From Clostridiales bacterium (GTDB lineage Bacteria; Bacillota; Clostridia; Lachnospirales; WQUN01), in NCBI GenBank assembly GCA_031254075.1, contig JAIRVD010000093.1, positions 1 through 9,930 of the forward strand: DNA of 9,930 nucleotides. Direction: 5' to 3'. Under the pieces are notes generated by a model. That model did not search any database. It had not been told where the DNA came from and worked only from the letters and a program-made list of their open reading frames with translations. This document shows positions 1-6,424 of the stretch, piece by piece. Made by a program: the position numbers and the translations under genes. Position 1 is the first letter of the stretch. The number at the start of each line of letters is the position of its first letter.

Positions 1-81
1 CCGCCCGCGTATGTAAAAAGTACAACTAAATGCCCAAATCGCAGCAGTTGCGGTTCAAACTGCCCGAGACAGACGGAGTGA
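1..81 (+). CDS. C-terminal end of an unidentified Cys-containing protein (partial)
   Basis: The reading frame starting at base 1 stays open for 26 codons and ends with TGA at 79-81. The visible tail holds three cysteines in the pattern C-P-x4-C-x3-C-P and finishes PRQTE. I do not recognise the family. It is probably a real gene end because the next gene begins 13 bp after its stop, its GGAG ribosome binding site lies inside these last codons, and both products are Cys-rich, which suggests a small operon. The start and most of the protein lie outside the window, so no function can be given. It could also be a chance open stretch, since only 26 codons are visible. Confidence 0.45.
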   Translation, partial: PPAYVKSTTKCPNRSSCGSNCPRQTE

Positions 82-94
82 AATATTAACCCTT

Positions 95-289
95 ATGGAT
101 AATAATCAAGAAAAAGTGAATTGCTTTCGGTGCATTCATTTTTATATAACTTGGGACGTAAAATTTCCGAAAGCGTGTAAGCTGTTCGGTTTTAAGACAA
201 GTGATATGCCATCGACAGCGGTATTTAATTCGGCAGGCTCACAATGTAACGGTTTTACAGAAAAAACTTCTTTGCAAAAAAATCAGTAG
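95..289 (+). CDS. Small four-cysteine protein, 64 aa, function unknown
   Basis: The 64-residue product has cysteines at 10, 13, 28 and 51 (C-x2-C-x14-C-x22-C), a spacing that could hold one zinc ion. The N-terminal half is rich in aromatics (HFYITWD, residues 15-21) followed by a FPKxCKLFGFK stretch. From memory this resembles a widespread family of short Cys-rich proteins in Bacillota and proteobacteria that databases sometimes label uracil-DNA glycosylase; that label is probably spurious, as no glycosylase domain fits in 64 residues. There is no signal peptide or membrane segment. ATG at 95 is the first start; GGAG at 75-78 is 16 nt upstream, rather far, and GTG at 116 is a weaker alternative. 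The stop at 287-289 lies 2 bp from the convergent transporter stop, with no terminator between them. Confidence 0.7.
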   Translation: MDNNQEKVNCFRCIHFYITWDVKFPKACKLFGFKTSDMPSTAVFNSAGSQCNGFTEKTSLQKNQ

Positions 290-291
290 TA

Positions 292-1659
292 TCAATTTCC
301 TGTCTTAACTTTTTCCTTTACCTGCATCAATTTTACGTCTTTGCAATGTTCACAGCGGAATTGGGGATTTGCGTCATTTTTGCGGTCGTATCCCATCCAT
401 TCTATGATTCGGTAGCCTTTGCAAATGCAATTGCAGTCGGCACAGACGGCGTCGTCTTTTGTTTCCCATACGGGATGTGATATAAACTTACCCCATACAA
501 GCAGAATCATCATTTCGATTACGAACAGAGTTCCGAGAATTAAATATAAAGTGCTTAAAGTGTACGAGCGCATTATAAATGCCGCGAGTTGGTTTCCGAA
601 TAAACCCGCCGCCGCCCAAGCACTCAACATTAAACCGTGAACCGTCGCCAGTCGCTTCATTCCGTAATTCTGGTGCAGTATATTGGGCAAGCAACTAAAC
701 CCGCAGCCAAAAAAGAATTGCACAATGAATATCATGATTACCGTAACGGCAATTGCGCCCGGAAAGAACGCGGTAATAAAACACACAACAAGTGAGCAAG
801 CCGCCATTAAATAATACGGAATGTACTTGTAGGCAAGCTTGTCCTGTAATGAAGCCATACATAGCCTTCCGAGCAAATTGCCCACGGCATTAATACTGCA
901 AAACAATACAACCATGGATAGCGTGCTTACGCCAATCAGTTGATATATTTGCTTTTCTTGACTGATTAGAGCCAAACCGCAGGATATATTTATGAAAAGC
1001 GCAATCCAAAGTAAAACAAATTTTTTAGTAAACAAAAGCTCTGAGATTTTTGTTTTTTCCAAAACCTTCACTTCTTTTGCGCTCGGCGTTTCGGGACGGT
1101 AGATTAATAATGCTGCCAATAAAAGCGCGCATCCGTATATACCCGCCAATACATAGAACACCATATAAATCGGCACTGATTCAAGAAACCCGGCAATTAT
1201 GGGGTTCGCGATAACGCCCGCCAGTCCGAATCCTGTGATGGCAAGCCCCGCCGCAAACCCTTTATTCTTGTCAAACCATATCATCAGTGTTTTAACCGGA
1301 GTAAGATAGCCAAAACCCAGTCCTATTCCCTGCACCACACCGAAACCAAGTATAGTCAACCACGGATTTTTTGACTGAATTCCAAAACCCGTCAACAGCC
1401 ATCCTGATGTAAACATCACCAGCGTCAGCCAACTTGATATTTTTACGCTTTTTTCAACAACTCTGCCGCCGAACGCCGCAGTAACTCCGAGAAACATAAT
1501 AGCAAGCGAGAAGCACCATTCCGTGACCCAAGTTTGAAAGCCTGTATAGGTTAATACATATTCCTTAAACAGCGTCCAACAATATACGGAACCGATGGAA
1601 AAATTTATCAGCAACATAGGCAATACGCCGTTTAAATATTTATTTTTTTTCACTGTCAT
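292..1659 (-). CDS. MFS transporter, oxalate/formate antiporter (OFA) family, with Cys-rich C-terminal tail
   Basis: This 455-residue inner-membrane carrier has the usual 12-helix length of the major facilitator superfamily. The N-terminus (LPMLLINFSIGSVYCWTLF, helix 1), a GGRVVEKS loop after helix 2, GFGVVQGIGLGFGYLTPVKT in helix 4 and the NLLGRLCMASLQDK loop in the second half are typical of the OFA branch (TIGR00890-like), whose members carry oxalate/formate, lactate or other small carboxylates. The substrate cannot be read from the sequence. Beyond the last helix, residues 398-455 form a cytosolic tail with six cysteines at 406, 409, 411, 413, 436 and 439, an unusual addition that could bind zinc or an Fe-S cluster. 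ATG at 1659 is forced by an in-frame TGA four codons upstream; AGGGGA at 1675-1680 is a somewhat distant ribosome binding site. It has its own promoter (1696-1723). Confidence 0.9.
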   Translation of the reverse strand: MTVKKNKYLNGVLPMLLINFSIGSVYCWTLFKEYVLTYTGFQTWVTEWCFSLAIMFLGVTAAFGGRVVEKSVKISSWLTLVMFTSGWLLTGFGIQSKNPWLTILGFGVVQGIGLGFGYLTPVKTLMIWFDKNKGFAAGLAITGFGLAGVIANPIIAGFLESVPIYMVFYVLAGIYGCALLLAALLIYRPETPSAKEVKVLEKTKISELLFTKKFVLLWIALFINISCGLALISQEKQIYQLIGVSTLSMVVLFCSINAVGNLLGRLCMASLQDKLAYKYIPYYLMAACSLVVCFITAFFPGAIAVTVIMIFIVQFFFGCGFSCLPNILHQNYGMKRLATVHGLMLSAWAAAGLFGNQLAAFIMRSYTLSTLYLILGTLFVIEMMILLVWGKFISHPVWETKDDAVCADCNCICKGYRIIEWMGYDRKNDANPQFRCEHCKDVKLMQVKEKVKTGN

Positions 1660-1692
1660 TCGGATTCACGAAAGTCCCCTCAAGTTTTTTAT

Positions 1693-1735
1693 CCAATTCT
1701 AACACATACTAAAATTGAAACAACTATAGAATTGG
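1693..1735. promoter_or_regulatory. 9-bp inverted repeat around the transporter promoter, candidate operator
   Basis: CCAATTCTA at 1693-1701 and its exact reverse complement TAGAATTGG at 1727-1735 are separated by 25 bp. The left arm covers the predicted -10 box and the right arm lies just upstream of the -35 box, so a repressor bridging both arms would cover the promoter. A further CCAATT half-site is at 1753-1758. The adjacent AraC-type regulator is an obvious but untested candidate for binding. Confidence 0.35.
1696..1723 (-). promoter_or_regulatory. Predicted promoter of the OFA transporter
   Basis: On the - strand, TTGTTT (1718-1723) and TAGAAT (1696-1701) are separated by 16 nt, and the -10 box is preceded by TG-T, making an extended -10. 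The -35 match is poor (3 of 6). Transcription would start near 1689, about 30 nt before the ATG. The -10 box lies inside the left arm of a 9-bp inverted repeat. Confidence 0.45.
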
Positions 1736-1764
1736 CAAAATATCCCGTCAGTCCAATTTTTACC

Positions 1765-1808
1765 ACATAAAAAACACGGAAAGCGCAAAAAACCTTTTCC
1801 GTGTTTTT
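1765..1808 (-). terminator. Rho-independent terminator downstream of the AraC-type gene
   Basis: A 13-bp perfect stem pairs 1770-1782 with 1796-1808 around a 13-nt loop. The stem core is ACACGGAAA/TTTCCGTGT and both ends run into A/T tracts, so the - strand transcript ends the hairpin with a U-rich run of about six. It lies 22 bp past the regulator stop and before the transporter promoter. It would also read as a weaker terminator on the + strand, where no gene needs it. Confidence 0.75.
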
Positions 1809-1830
1809 CCGTGTGTCAAGATTTTCGAAT

Positions 1831-2667
1831 CTACTTTTTCTTAACCGGAATCCAAATTTCACTGTAATAATCCGCGCTGTTTGGGTCGCCTTCGGAATAC
1901 ATTTCAATACAGATATCGCCGTCTATTACGTATTCGCGACAGTTGGGAACCCATTCGCTCCAGATTTTTGTGTTTACTTCTTGAAGTGCGTTCGGCATCG
2001 CGCCTTTAATCGGGAATATTGCCCATGTTTTCGCCGGGATTTCTTTTTTTATAAATTCGGCGGGCAGTTCGCCCTTGCCTTCGATGCAGTCGGCAATCAT
2101 GTAGTTGAATTTTTTTGTTTCGTCAGAGTCGAAACCGATGCCGAACATTCCCATGATATGTTTTCCGTTGCCGCTTGAAAAATGTTCGCCCCAAAATTTC
2201 GGAATTTCTTGGTACGATGTGTCGCCGTTGAATTCGCGCACACTTCCGATTACCGTGAACGCTTCCTTTGCTTCGATTTTGTAATCCATTACATTTCCAC
2301 CTTCCAGTTTGAATTTTATTTTTAGAGGTGCGACGGATTTTAAATTCGCGCCCTCTTTTTTTGCGGACGACGGAGAAATTCCGTGAAATCTGGTGAACGC
2401 CTTTGTGAAACTGTCGGGCGAATCGTAACCGCATTTTGCGGCGGCGTCGATAACCTTGCATCCCGATGAAAGCTCCATACCCGCAAGCGTCAGCCGCCGA
2501 TTGCGAATATATTCTCCAAGCGTAAACCCGCAAAGAATACCAAACGCCCGCTGAAAATGAAACGACGATACATAAGCGCACCGCGCAATCTCATCATAAT
2601 TCAGCTCCTCGGTTATGTTGTCCTCAATATAACACACCGCGTTTTGAATCCCCTGCAACCAGTTCAT
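1831..2667 (-). CDS. AraC-family transcriptional regulator with GyrI-like effector-binding domain
   Basis: The 278-residue protein is a DNA-binding regulator with its DNA-binding part first. Residues 1-105 hold the two helix-turn-helix units of the AraC/XylS fold: LNYDEIARCAYVSSFHFQRAF (first) and VIDAAAKCGYDSPDSFTKAF followed by HGISPS (second, the conserved family signature). Residues from about 126 to 278, after a short basic linker, match the GyrI-like/AraC effector-binding beta domain (as in Rob and many Bacillota regulators), with the characteristic IWIPVKK end. Such domains bind small hydrophobic or cationic compounds; the ligand here is unknown. The start is secure: AGGAGG at 2675-2680 lies 7 nt before ATG 2667. 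The gene is followed by a terminator and sits between an HD hydrolase and a transporter on the same strand, so either may be a target. Confidence 0.92.
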   Translation of the reverse strand: MNWLQGIQNAVCYIEDNITEELNYDEIARCAYVSSFHFQRAFGILCGFTLGEYIRNRRLTLAGMELSSGCKVIDAAAKCGYDSPDSFTKAFTRFHGISPSSAKKEGANLKSVAPLKIKFKLEGGNVMDYKIEAKEAFTVIGSVREFNGDTSYQEIPKFWGEHFSSGNGKHIMGMFGIGFDSDETKKFNYMIADCIEGKGELPAEFIKKEIPAKTWAIFPIKGAMPNALQEVNTKIWSEWVPNCREYVIDGDICIEMYSEGDPNSADYYSEIWIPVKKK

Positions 2668-2693
2668 GCAAAGACCTCCTTCGTCTGAAATAA

Positions 2694-2699
2694 ATTATA
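2694..2699 (-). promoter_or_regulatory. Possible -10 element for the AraC-type gene
   Basis: A perfect TATAAT reads on the - strand 26 nt before the start codon, placing a transcription start near 2687. No convincing -35 box lies 16-18 nt upstream and there is no TG extension, so this is a weak call; the gene may instead, or also, be co-transcribed with the HD-domain gene that ends 76 bp upstream. Confidence 0.3.
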
Positions 2700-2743
2700 G
2701 TACCCGAAAATTTTTTTACCCGATTTTTTTTGCCTTCATTTGG

Positions 2744-3412
2744 CTAAATCATTTTCATTCCGTTAATCACCAAGCTGAAATCAGCGTTTAGGAAAGCGGC
2801 GGCGTGACGGCAGATTACCATTCGTGTTAAAAATATTTCGAAGTAATCCATTACAGCGCAAAAACTCGTGTCAATATCCAAACACAGCCGAACACACGCC
2901 CTTCCGCCTTCGCGGCTGACAATTACCTCAGAGCGCGTGACGGCGTAATTAACACGGTCGTGAATATCCGCCATAATCTTATCCATGTCACACTCCTGCA
3001 CCCGCGAACGCCGAACATCAGACTTATCCGCAAGTATCAGCGCCGCCGAAACCGTGCTGATTGGTTTGCCCGTTCCCTCGTCGTGATTCCCGATTGCGAT
3101 GCAAATAATTCCGATATCCTCAAACGGCATTCCATGCTTTTCCAATACCGTTCGTGCAATCTCCGCACCGGAATGCGCATGATAACTTCGATTCACCATA
3201 TTTCCAATGTCATGCATCAACCCCGCAATCTTAACCTGCTCAACCTCTTTCTCCGAAAACCCAAGTTCCGTCATAATCAACGCCGCTGTCTCCGCCGTCT
3301 TACACACATGCGTCAATGAATGCTCCGTATACCCAAGCACTGCCAACGCATCATTCCCGGCTTTAATATATGCGCAAACCTGCGCGTCTTTTTTTAAGGT
3401 TTCATATAACAT
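2744..3412 (-). CDS. HD-domain metal-dependent phosphohydrolase (COG3294-like)
   Basis: The 222-residue cytosolic protein carries an HD-type phosphohydrolase core. In order are H35 (in EHSLTH), the H67-D68 doublet (in GLMHDIGN), H78 and H80 (in SYHAHSG), H110-D111 (in GNHDEG) and D129/D132 (in ADKSDVRRSR). These match the metal-binding residues of HD hydrolases, and the NHDEGTG and ADKSD motifs recall the uncharacterised COG3294 group. Members of the wider superfamily cleave nucleotide phosphates or cyclic nucleotides; the substrate here is unknown. I chose ATG 3412 over the upstream in-frame ATG at 3451 because GAGGAG at 3421-3426 lies 8 nt before it and the family similarity begins with MLYETLKK. 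No clear promoter was seen, so read-through from the pyk operon or co-transcription with the downstream AraC gene are both possible. Confidence 0.85.
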   Translation of the reverse strand: MLYETLKKDAQVCAYIKAGNDALAVLGYTEHSLTHVCKTAETAALIMTELGFSEKEVEQVKIAGLMHDIGNMVNRSYHAHSGAEIARTVLEKHGMPFEDIGIICIAIGNHDEGTGKPISTVSAALILADKSDVRRSRVQECDMDKIMADIHDRVNYAVTRSEVIVSREGGRACVRLCLDIDTSFCAVMDYFEIFLTRMVICRHAAAFLNADFSLVINGMKMI

Positions 3413-3420
3413 ATTCGCTT

Positions 3421-3426
3421 CTCCTC
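3421..3426 (-). promoter_or_regulatory. Ribosome binding site that fixes the HD-protein start
   Basis: GAGGAG on the - strand is 8 nt upstream of ATG 3412 and downstream of the alternative ATG 3451. A start at 3451 would translate through this site and add 13 residues (MGGARGFKRGEAN) with no family resemblance. Confidence 0.8.
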
Positions 3427-3491
3427 TTTTAAAACCTCGGGCGCCGCCCAAACCCGCAAGTATTTAAAAAGATTTGCCCCAAACTTTAAAA

Positions 3492-3520
3492 TTTAAGCCC
3501 CAATATTATTGGAGCTTAAA
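3492..3520 (-). terminator. Terminator hairpin of the pfkA-pyk operon
   Basis: Arms 3492-3504 and 3508-3520 form a 13-bp stem with a 3-nt loop. The one imperfect pair (3499 with 3513) is a C-A mismatch in + strand RNA but a G-U wobble in - strand RNA, so the structure is better on the transcribed - strand. It lies 25 bp beyond the pyruvate kinase stop. The following U run is short (about four), so termination may be incomplete, leaving room for read-through into the HD gene. Confidence 0.65.
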
Positions 3521-3545
3521 AGTCAAAGTATGAAGATGGGGTAAT

Positions 3546-5306
3546 CTACCCCTTATATCCGTTCAGCAACAATCCCTCATGAGTATCGACAGTGACGGGG
3601 ATGCCGGATTTTATGAAGTCGATTACGCGAACGCTTGCTCGGAGCAGGGGGATGTTTAGGGCTTTAGCGACGGTTTCGGCGTGGCTGAAGTCTAGTTTTT
3701 CCCATGAGCCGATGACTATTGCGCTTGCGAGTTTGATGCATTCGAGCATTGAGTCGTCGGTGGTGGTACAGACGAGGACTTCGCCTTTTGCGAAATTTTC
3801 CATATCGGGGTCATCGGAGCCGGTGATTACGCGGGTTATACCGTGAGCGATACCCTTGTCGTTACCTGCGCCGCTTGCGAGAACGTCGCCGACGGTGCAA
3901 ACGCGAATGGTGTTGGTAGCGCCTGCCTTTCCTACGGGAACGCCGGCGAGAGCAACCATGATTTCGCCGTTTTTGACGAGACCTGTTTTGATAACGAGTT
4001 CTTCGGCAGTGTCGAACACTTCGCTGTCGCCTTCGAACGGAGCGTCGGCAAGCATCGGGATTACGCCCCACGACAGGTTAAGCTGACGATAGACAACGGG
4101 GTCGGAAGTTGCGGCAAGAATGAAGCACATCGGACGCGTGCGAGAAACCATGCGTGCGGCAAAGCCCGAATCGGTAATAGGAACGATGCAAGCCGCGCCC
4201 ATATCGGCTGCGGTGGCAACCGCGGCATAGCTTATTGCGTTTGTAACGTTTTTATTTAAATTTTGATGATTGGCAGTGTAACGCGCATCGTAGTCGATTG
4301 TTTTTTCCGCCTTTGAAGCAATGCGTGCCATCATTTTAATTGCTTCTACGGGATATTTGCCGCCTGCGGTTTCGCCCGAAAGCATGATTACATCGGTGCC
4401 GTCGAAGATTGCGTTTGCGACGTCGCTTGCTTCCGCGCGCGTCGGGCGCGGGTTGTTGCACATGGATTCAAGCATGTGTGTAGCTGTTACGACGGGTTTT
4501 CCCGCCATAATGCAACGGCGAATCAAATCTTTTTGCACAATCGGAACTTCCTCCGGCGGAATTTCAACACCGAGGTCGCCGCGCGCAACCATGATTCCGT
4601 CGGCAACGTCAAGAATCGCGGAAATATTATTTACACCGTCGCGCGATTCGATTTTCGCCATTATTTGAACATGTTTGCCGCCGTTTGAGACTAAAACTTT
4701 TCTGATATTTTCGATATCGGTTGCGGTTCGCACGAATGACGCCGCAATCCAGTCCACGCCTTTTTTTATGCCGAATTTAATGTCTTCAATATCCTTTTCG
4801 GTAAGCGACGGCAGGTCAACATACACATCGGGAATGTTTATGCCCTTGCGATTTCCTAAAAATCCGGAGTTAATCAGCTCGCATTTTACTTCATTTCCCG
4901 TGATGGATTTAACGACCATTTCGATTAAACCGTCGTCGATTAAAACGCGCGCTCCGACCTTTAAATCGCGCGGAAGATTTTCGTAAGTAACGGAAACTTT
5001 GGTTTCATCACCAACGATGTCTTCCGTCGTCAGCGTGAATTCTTGTCCCTGCTCAAGATAAATTTTATCCTTATCCAAAGTTTTCGTGCGGATTTCCGGA
5101 CCCTTCGTATCTAAAATCAGCGGAATCGGTTTGTTTAATTCTTCGCGCGCCTTGATTACAGTGTCCATTAAATTGCTGTGGTAATCGTAATCGCCGTGCG
5201 AAAAATTAAAACGCGCCGCGTTCAATCCTTCGTTAATCATTTTCTTGATTGTTTCAAACTCGCAGCTTGATGGTCCGATTGTTGCAAGAATCTTTGTTTT
5301 ACGCAT
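3546..5306 (-). CDS. pyk: Pyruvate kinase with C-terminal PEP-utiliser domain
   Basis: The enzyme transfers phosphate from phosphoenolpyruvate to ADP, giving pyruvate and ATP, the last step of glycolysis, in the cytoplasm. At 586 residues it is the long Bacillus/Clostridium type. Residues 1-345 form the catalytic barrel with the inserted B domain: ARFNFSHG (31-38), LDTKGPEIRT (65-74), the signature IMAKIESRDGV with catalytic K218 and metal ligand E220, ARGDLGVEIP with D244, and TATHMLESM (274-282), where His replaces the usual Gln. Residues 350-475 are the C domain that carries the allosteric site. Residues 480-586 are the extra PEP-mobile-type domain, keeping S541-H542 but with a diverged loop before it. 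GGAGG at 5312-5316 is 5 nt before the ATG. It follows pfkA by 13 bp, so the two are surely co-transcribed. Confidence 0.97.
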   Translation of the reverse strand: MRKTKILATIGPSSCEFETIKKMINEGLNAARFNFSHGDYDYHSNLMDTVIKAREELNKPIPLILDTKGPEIRTKTLDKDKIYLEQGQEFTLTTEDIVGDETKVSVTYENLPRDLKVGARVLIDDGLIEMVVKSITGNEVKCELINSGFLGNRKGINIPDVYVDLPSLTEKDIEDIKFGIKKGVDWIAASFVRTATDIENIRKVLVSNGGKHVQIMAKIESRDGVNNISAILDVADGIMVARGDLGVEIPPEEVPIVQKDLIRRCIMAGKPVVTATHMLESMCNNPRPTRAEASDVANAIFDGTDVIMLSGETAGGKYPVEAIKMMARIASKAEKTIDYDARYTANHQNLNKNVTNAISYAAVATAADMGAACIVPITDSGFAARMVSRTRPMCFILAATSDPVVYRQLNLSWGVIPMLADAPFEGDSEVFDTAEELVIKTGLVKNGEIMVALAGVPVGKAGATNTIRVCTVGDVLASGAGNDKGIAHGITRVITGSDDPDMENFAKGEVLVCTTTDDSMLECIKLASAIVIGSWEKLDFSHAETVAKALNIPLLRASVRVIDFIKSGIPVTVDTHEGLLLNGYKG

Positions 5307-5319
5307 AATATCCTCCCTT

Positions 5320-6291
5320 TTAAATTGCCAAAATTTTTGTTATTTGGTACAGCTTGTGATTGTATTCGCGTTTTGCCGCGAATGCTTCTTCAAGAGAAAT
5401 TAACTCGTGCTTGCCGTTGCGGAAGATTACGATTTTATTTGCGTTTTTGTTTTTCGCGGCTTCGACTGCCATGAAGCCCATCACCGACGCGTGCATTCTG
5501 TCAATTGCGGTAGGCATTCCGCCGCGCTGCAAATGTCCTAAAATTGTTGCGCGTGATTCTATTCCGAGTGCGCGTTCGAGTTCTTTTGCGATTTTATCAC
5601 TGCCGCCTATGCCTTCTGCCACGACGATTAAATGATGATTCTTTCCTTTCGCGCGTTCATTTAAAATTTGTTCCTCAACTTCTTTTATATCAATCGGATG
5701 CTCGGGAATTAAAACCTCATCCGCGCCGCTCGCAAGTCCGCACCACAGCGCGAGATGCCCCGCATTGCGTCCCATTACTTCAACGACGGAACATCTGTCA
5801 TGGCTGGAAGATGTGTCTCTCAAACGAACAATCGCGTTCGCAACGGTGTTTACTGCCGTGTCGAAACCGATTGTGTATTCCGTGCATTCCATGTCGAGGT
5901 CGATTGTCGCGGGAATTCCGACCACGTTAATGCCGTGGCGCGAAAGCGATTCCGCTCCGCGAAACGAACCGTCGCCGCCGATTACAATTACCGTTTCGAA
6001 TTTCATTACCTTGCAAATTTCCGCGGCATGGGCTTGCCCTTCCTCCGTCATCATTTCATCGCAGCGTGCCGTTCGCAGAATTGTTCCGCCGCGATGAATG
6101 ATTCCCGTAACGTCATCCGGATGAATTTCGTCAATCTCGTTTTTAAACAGCCCGTCGAAGCCGGCGTGAATTCCGTACGCGCGCATTTCAAAATGCGCCG
6201 CCGAACGCACAACCGCCCGTATAACCGCGTTCATGCCGGGCGCATCACCCCCGCTCGTAATAATACCGATACGCGTTTGATTGTCTTTCAT
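5320..6291 (-). CDS. pfkA: ATP-dependent 6-phosphofructokinase
   Basis: The enzyme phosphorylates fructose 6-phosphate to fructose 1,6-bisphosphate, the committed step of glycolysis. The 323-residue length is that of bacterial PfkA. The ATP-binding motif GGDAPGMN is at residues 14-21, IGGDGSFRGA at 104-113 (Gly108 where PPi-dependent enzymes carry Asp, so ATP use is expected), RLRDTSSSHDR and VVEVMGRNAG for substrate and effector contacts, and LGHLQRGGMPTAIDR near the C-terminus. The catalytic loop reads PATIDLD (127-133) instead of PGTIDND: the threonine and both aspartates are kept but Gly becomes Ala and Asn becomes Leu. AGGAGGTG at 6297-6304 gives a strong ribosome binding site 7 nt before the ATG. 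It is the first gene of the pfkA-pyk operon, transcribed away from the surface-protein gene at 6511. Confidence 0.97.
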   Translation of the reverse strand: MKDNQTRIGIITSGGDAPGMNAVIRAVVRSAAHFEMRAYGIHAGFDGLFKNEIDEIHPDDVTGIIHRGGTILRTARCDEMMTEEGQAHAAEICKVMKFETVIVIGGDGSFRGAESLSRHGINVVGIPATIDLDMECTEYTIGFDTAVNTVANAIVRLRDTSSSHDRCSVVEVMGRNAGHLALWCGLASGADEVLIPEHPIDIKEVEEQILNERAKGKNHHLIVVAEGIGGSDKIAKELERALGIESRATILGHLQRGGMPTAIDRMHASVMGFMAVEAAKNKNANKIVIFRNGKHELISLEEAFAAKREYNHKLYQITKILAI

Positions 6292-6316
6292 TATTGCACC
6301 TCCTCGTTAAAATAAT

Positions 6317-6345
6317 AATATCATATTTTTTTGACATATTGTAAA
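6317..6345 (-). promoter_or_regulatory. Candidate promoter of the pfkA-pyk operon
   Basis: On the - strand, TTTACA (6340-6345) is a good -35 box; GATATT (6317-6322) stands 17 nt downstream, and TATTAT (6315-6320) at 19 nt is an alternative -10. The region is very A/T-rich, so the exact -10 is uncertain. The -35 box falls inside the left arm of the 24-bp palindrome and overlaps the + strand promoter. Confidence 0.4.
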
Positions 6346-6359
6346 AATTTTCTTACAAT
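6331..6359 (+). promoter_or_regulatory. Strong sigma-A type promoter for the surface-protein gene
   Basis: A perfect TTGACA at 6331-6336 and TACAAT at 6354-6359 are separated by the optimal 17 nt. Transcription would start near 6366, giving a leader of about 145 nt that contains three hairpin repeats. A second possible promoter lies downstream: TTGAAT 6373-6378, 18-nt spacer, extended -10 TGTTAGGAT at 6394-6402. Confidence 0.75.
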
Positions 6360-6360
6360 A
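6337..6360. promoter_or_regulatory. 24-bp palindrome in the divergent promoter, candidate operator
   Basis: TATTGTAA (6337-6344) and its exact reverse complement TTACAATA (6353-6360) flank 8 bp. The palindrome fills the spacer and -10 box of the + strand promoter and includes the candidate -35 box of the pfkA promoter, so a dimeric regulator bound here could control both directions. The half-site recalls Rex and TnrA sites but the spacing fits neither exactly. Part of the symmetry may simply reflect the A/T-rich promoter. Confidence 0.45.
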
Positions 6361-6424
6361 AAAATTTTCCGGTTGAATGATTGCGACTTCGTGTGTTAGG
6401 ATTACCTTTAATAATTAAGTAAGT

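Noticed and set aside
2701..2743. Possible terminator after the HD gene
   Set aside because: There are T-rich runs and a repeated CGGGTA but no inverted repeat able to form a stem of more than a few base pairs.
3413..3451. Longer N-terminus for the HD protein starting at 3451
   Set aside because: The GAGGAG ribosome binding site lies between 3451 and the ATG at 3412, and the extra 13 residues show no family similarity.
3437..3452. GGGCGCCGCCC as a regulatory hairpin in the HD leader
   Set aside because: The stem is only about 4 bp with a 3-nt loop; this is too short to support a call.
3843..4259. 138-codon + strand frame opposite pyruvate kinase
   Set aside because: It is antisense to a gene with full family motifs and shows no recognisable domain or good ribosome binding site.
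6337..6360. Assignment of the palindrome as a Rex, TnrA or CcpA site
   Set aside because: The half-site and 8-bp spacing differ from the Rex and TnrA consensus spacings, and no cre-like CG centre is present; no regulator can be named.
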